Part shown: piece by piece, positions 5,235 to 6,620 of the stretch
Position numbering within the stretch: position 1 is the first letter of the stretch
Layout: every line of letters begins with the position of its first letter
From: Ruminococcus sp.
GTDB taxonomy: Bacteria > Bacillota > Clostridia > Oscillospirales > Ruminococcaceae
Reading direction: 5' to 3'
DNA: 6,620 bases
NCBI GenBank assembly: GCA_019417865.1
Contig: DYCW01000063.1
Location: 1 to 6,620 of the forward strand
Made by a program: the position numbers and the translations under genes
Notes under the pieces: model-generated
What the model was told of the DNA's origin: nothing
What the model saw: the letters and a program-made list of their open reading frames with translations, nothing else
Databases searched by the model: none

Positions 5235-5463
5235 TTTTCTCCTCCGAATCTTCATACTGTAACCCTAAAATCTCATACAAACGTATCAGAAGCAGAGCAT
5301 TATTTTCAGGGATATTTCTGATTTGCTCTGCTTTTTCATGTTCCCCGATTTTGTCAAAAAAGATTTCCAGTTCACTGTTATAATAGCTGTAAATCAATTC
5401 ATCAATACAAAAACATCGTTTCAAATCTTGAAGTGTTTCGAGATACTCGCCATTCATCATCAT
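5206..5463 (-). CDS. Hypothetical protein, 85 residues
   Basis: The family is not recognised. The start is the first of three consecutive ATG codons (MMMNGEYLETLQDLKRCF), at 5463, because AGGAGGTGG lies with its AGGAGG at 5471-5476, seven bases upstream. The open frame continues upstream for 13 codons, but those include the ribosome site. The protein is acidic and rich in Glu, Leu, Ile and Tyr, with no membrane segment or signal peptide. It is predicted largely helical, with segments around LETLQDLKRCFCIDELIYSYY, FFDKIGEHEKAEQIR and NNALLLIRLYEIL. A small cytoplasmic protein that binds a partner is a reasonable guess and no more. It lies behind a terminator, so it has its own promoter. Its 3' end overlaps the XRE gene tail to tail by 29 bases. 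Coding is supported by the strong ribosome site and clean spacing. Confidence 0.7.
   Translation of the reverse strand: MMMNGEYLETLQDLKRCFCIDELIYSYYNSELEIFFDKIGEHEKAEQIRNIPENNALLLIRLYEILGLQYEDSEEKIKSDYASVP
5291..5336 (+). terminator. Intrinsic terminator of the XRE gene, inside the convergent gene
   Basis: AGCAGAGCA (5291-5299) and TGCTCTGCT (5324-5332) form a perfect 9-base stem with a 24-base loop that has a small inner TCAG/CTGA stem. TTTTT (5332-5336) follows. It is 57 bases after the XRE stop and lies wholly within the coding region of the 85-residue - strand protein. The long loop makes it weaker than a textbook terminator. Confidence 0.5.
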
Positions 5464-5470
5464 ACTGCCA

Positions 5471-5476
5471 CCTCCT
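5471..5476 (-). promoter_or_regulatory. Strong ribosome binding site of the 85-residue protein gene
   Basis: AGGAGG (within AGGAGGTGG) on the - strand is seven bases before the ATG at 5463. It selects the first of the three tandem ATG codons and excludes the upstream extension of the frame. Confidence 0.75.
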
Positions 5477-5482
5477 GAAAAC

Positions 5483-5511
5483 AGAATACCACAGACTTTC
5501 AAATAAGTAAA
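5483..5511 (-). promoter_or_regulatory. Possible promoter of the 85-residue protein gene
   Basis: On the - strand, TTTACT (5506-5511) and TATTCT (5483-5488) are separated by 17 bases, each four of six to consensus, with TGG before the -10 making an extended element. The start would be about 5476, giving a very short leader that begins at the ribosome site, which is a weakness of this call. Confidence 0.35.
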
Positions 5512-5514
5512 TAC

Positions 5515-5555
5515 AAAACAGTTCCGAAAAAAATTTTAAATTTCGGAACTGTTTT
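5515..5555 (-). terminator. Intrinsic terminator after the large - strand gene
   Basis: AAAACAGTTCCGAAA (5515-5529) and TTTCGGAACTGTTTT (5541-5555) are perfect 15-base inverted arms around an 11-base AT loop. Read leftward, the stem ends in TTTT and continues GTATTT, a proper T tail. The symmetrical A/T ends would also allow it to work rightward. It separates the large gene from the 85-residue gene. Confidence 0.85.
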
Positions 5556-5572
5556 ATCTTGACATTCAATTT

Positions 5573-6620
5573 TTAAAGATATATCGCCATTCGGAGCATT
5601 TTTTCTTTCAACTTTTCTCCTGCTTCGCTGTACATATTAAATTCATCTTCACTCAGACTCTCGTACTCTTCATAGCTCAGGATAACTGGAAAAGATTTCG
5701 GCATTACCATCAGGATTTTTCTATCTATAACCATTGGTATCTCTTCGTTCGGTTCACAGTACAGATAATACCATTCACTCAGCGGTGAAAGATTTGCAAA
5801 ACAGAAGTCACAGAAATCTATATCAGCATCCTCAAGATATGCTCTTCTCAAATGGTCATACAATTCTAATTCAGACTGATATTGATTGAAATTCTTGCCA
5901 TTATCCTTTAAAATATTATACTCCTGATACTGAAATATCACTTTCAGATTCGGCATGAAATGTGCCCTTTTCTGCATCATGCCTGTTTTTCTCGCAAGTA
6001 CGGCAAAGATGATGTAAGGCTTGATAGGCTTCAATTTTTCATCACTGTTAATATGTATCAGTAAAGATTTTAAGTTATCTTTATATACCTCGTTTTTTAT
6101 GCTGTCATGCAAAAAAGTATGCTGTATGGTCAGATGATAGAGAAAATCGGATTCTTCTGCACATTCAATACTTTTTATTTTTATCGGCATTTTCAGATAC
6201 TCTCTCAATTCATTGAGTTTTTTGTTGTCATCTGACTGTAATTTCAGAAATGCTGCTAATTTCTGCACAAGTTCATGCTGCCGAAAGTAATTTCTGATTT
6301 CCTGTTCTTCTGTACGGTCATGGGCATTTATCTCGGTCAGCAGTCCAAAATCCGTCATGATACAAAAATACAGATACTGCAAATCAGCATTATCAGGTTG
6401 CTGAGTGATGCGTTCCATCAGGTCATAACAGGTTGCAACAAGATTTCGGCTATTGATAGAATGCTTTGCAAGCAAAGCATAAAACTGCTCTTTGAATTGC
6501 TTTACACGCTGCCGTGCTTCATCAAATGTAAGATGATTCTGTTTCAGCAATTCATCAAATTCTACATACTGGTCAGCCTGTTCATTGATATACTTATATA
6601 TTTCATAATCAATGTCGTAC
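5573..6620 (-). CDS. Large hypothetical protein, N-terminus beyond the window
   Basis: The family is not recognised. The frame is open from the TAA at 5573-5575 to the right edge (348 visible residues), with no in-frame ATG before the edge, so the TTG at 6550 is unlikely to be the start and the gene continues outside. The visible protein is mostly helical and charged, with no signal peptide or membrane segment. The N-terminal part holds FDEARQRVKQFKEQFYALL and a following helical bundle, probably with coiled-coil character. The central part is basic (KTGMMQKRAHFMPNLKV). A compact C-terminal region contains CDFCFANLSPLSEWYYLY with a CxxC pair, and a closing acidic helix (YEEYESLSEDEFNMYSEAGE). 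No nuclease, ATPase or transferase motif could be identified. It ends 18 bases before a strong terminator. It is part of the AT-rich accessory segment. Confidence 0.75.
   Translation of the reverse strand, partial: YDIDYEIYKYINEQADQYVEFDELLKQNHLTFDEARQRVKQFKEQFYALLAKHSINSRNLVATCYDLMERITQQPDNADLQYLYFCIMTDFGLLTEINAHDRTEEQEIRNYFRQHELVQKLAAFLKLQSDDNKKLNELREYLKMPIKIKSIECAEESDFLYHLTIQHTFLHDSIKNEVYKDNLKSLLIHINSDEKLKPIKPYIIFAVLARKTGMMQKRAHFMPNLKVIFQYQEYNILKDNGKNFNQYQSELELYDHLRRAYLEDADIDFCDFCFANLSPLSEWYYLYCEPNEEIPMVIDRKILMVMPKSFPVILSYEEYESLSEDEFNMYSEAGEKLKEKMLRMAIYL

Noticed and set aside
6478..6550. TTG at 6550 as start of the large - strand gene
   Set aside because: The frame stays open with protein-like codons to the window edge, so the true start is outside.
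4421..6620. Insertion sequence, integron, prophage or CRISPR array
   Set aside because: No transposase, integrase, terminal inverted repeats, attachment core or spaced direct repeats are visible in the segment.

Overview
The window looks like chromosomal DNA from a low- to mid-GC Bacillota, probably a clostridial gut-type organism. The grounds are strong AGGAGG-type ribosome sites, tightly overlapping genes, TTGACA/TACAAT-type promoters and a clostridial style of phosphonate gene cluster. The genus cannot be fixed from this sequence.

Positions 1-4421 carry the left part of a phosphonate uptake and C-P lyase operon on the + strand. The order is phnD (3' part only), phnC (ATPase, broken by a one-base insertion), two phnE permease genes, a short gap with an intrinsic terminator or attenuator, then phnG, phnH and the first ~80 codons of phnI (also frameshifted). 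PhnD, PhnC and the two PhnE proteins would import phosphonates. PhnG, PhnH and PhnI, with PhnJ and PhnL, form the C-P lyase machinery that attaches the phosphonate to ATP-derived ribose and breaks the C-P bond. No phnJ, K, L or M follows here.

At about 4420-4422 phnI stops abruptly and different DNA begins. The join falls inside two genes at once: phnI on the + strand loses about three quarters of its length, and a small cysteine-rich gene on the - strand loses its last cysteine and native C-terminus, replaced by antisense phnI sequence. This looks like an illegitimate deletion or recombination join, or an assembly chimera, and not a clean mobile-element insertion: no transposase, integrase or terminal repeat is visible.

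Positions 4422-6620 form a more AT-rich accessory segment: the cysteine-rich gene (-), a divergent XRE-family repressor (+), a convergent 85-residue unknown protein (-) and a large unknown protein (-) running off the right edge. Promoters and two good terminators can be placed between them. The strong promoter of the cysteine-rich gene now points into the broken phn operon.

The two frameshifts plus the truncation suggest the C-P lyase pathway at this locus is dead or dying, unless the frameshifts are sequence errors. I do not see convincing evidence of a new multi-gene system. The most novel items are the join itself, the cysteine-rich repeat protein, and the two proteins of unknown family.
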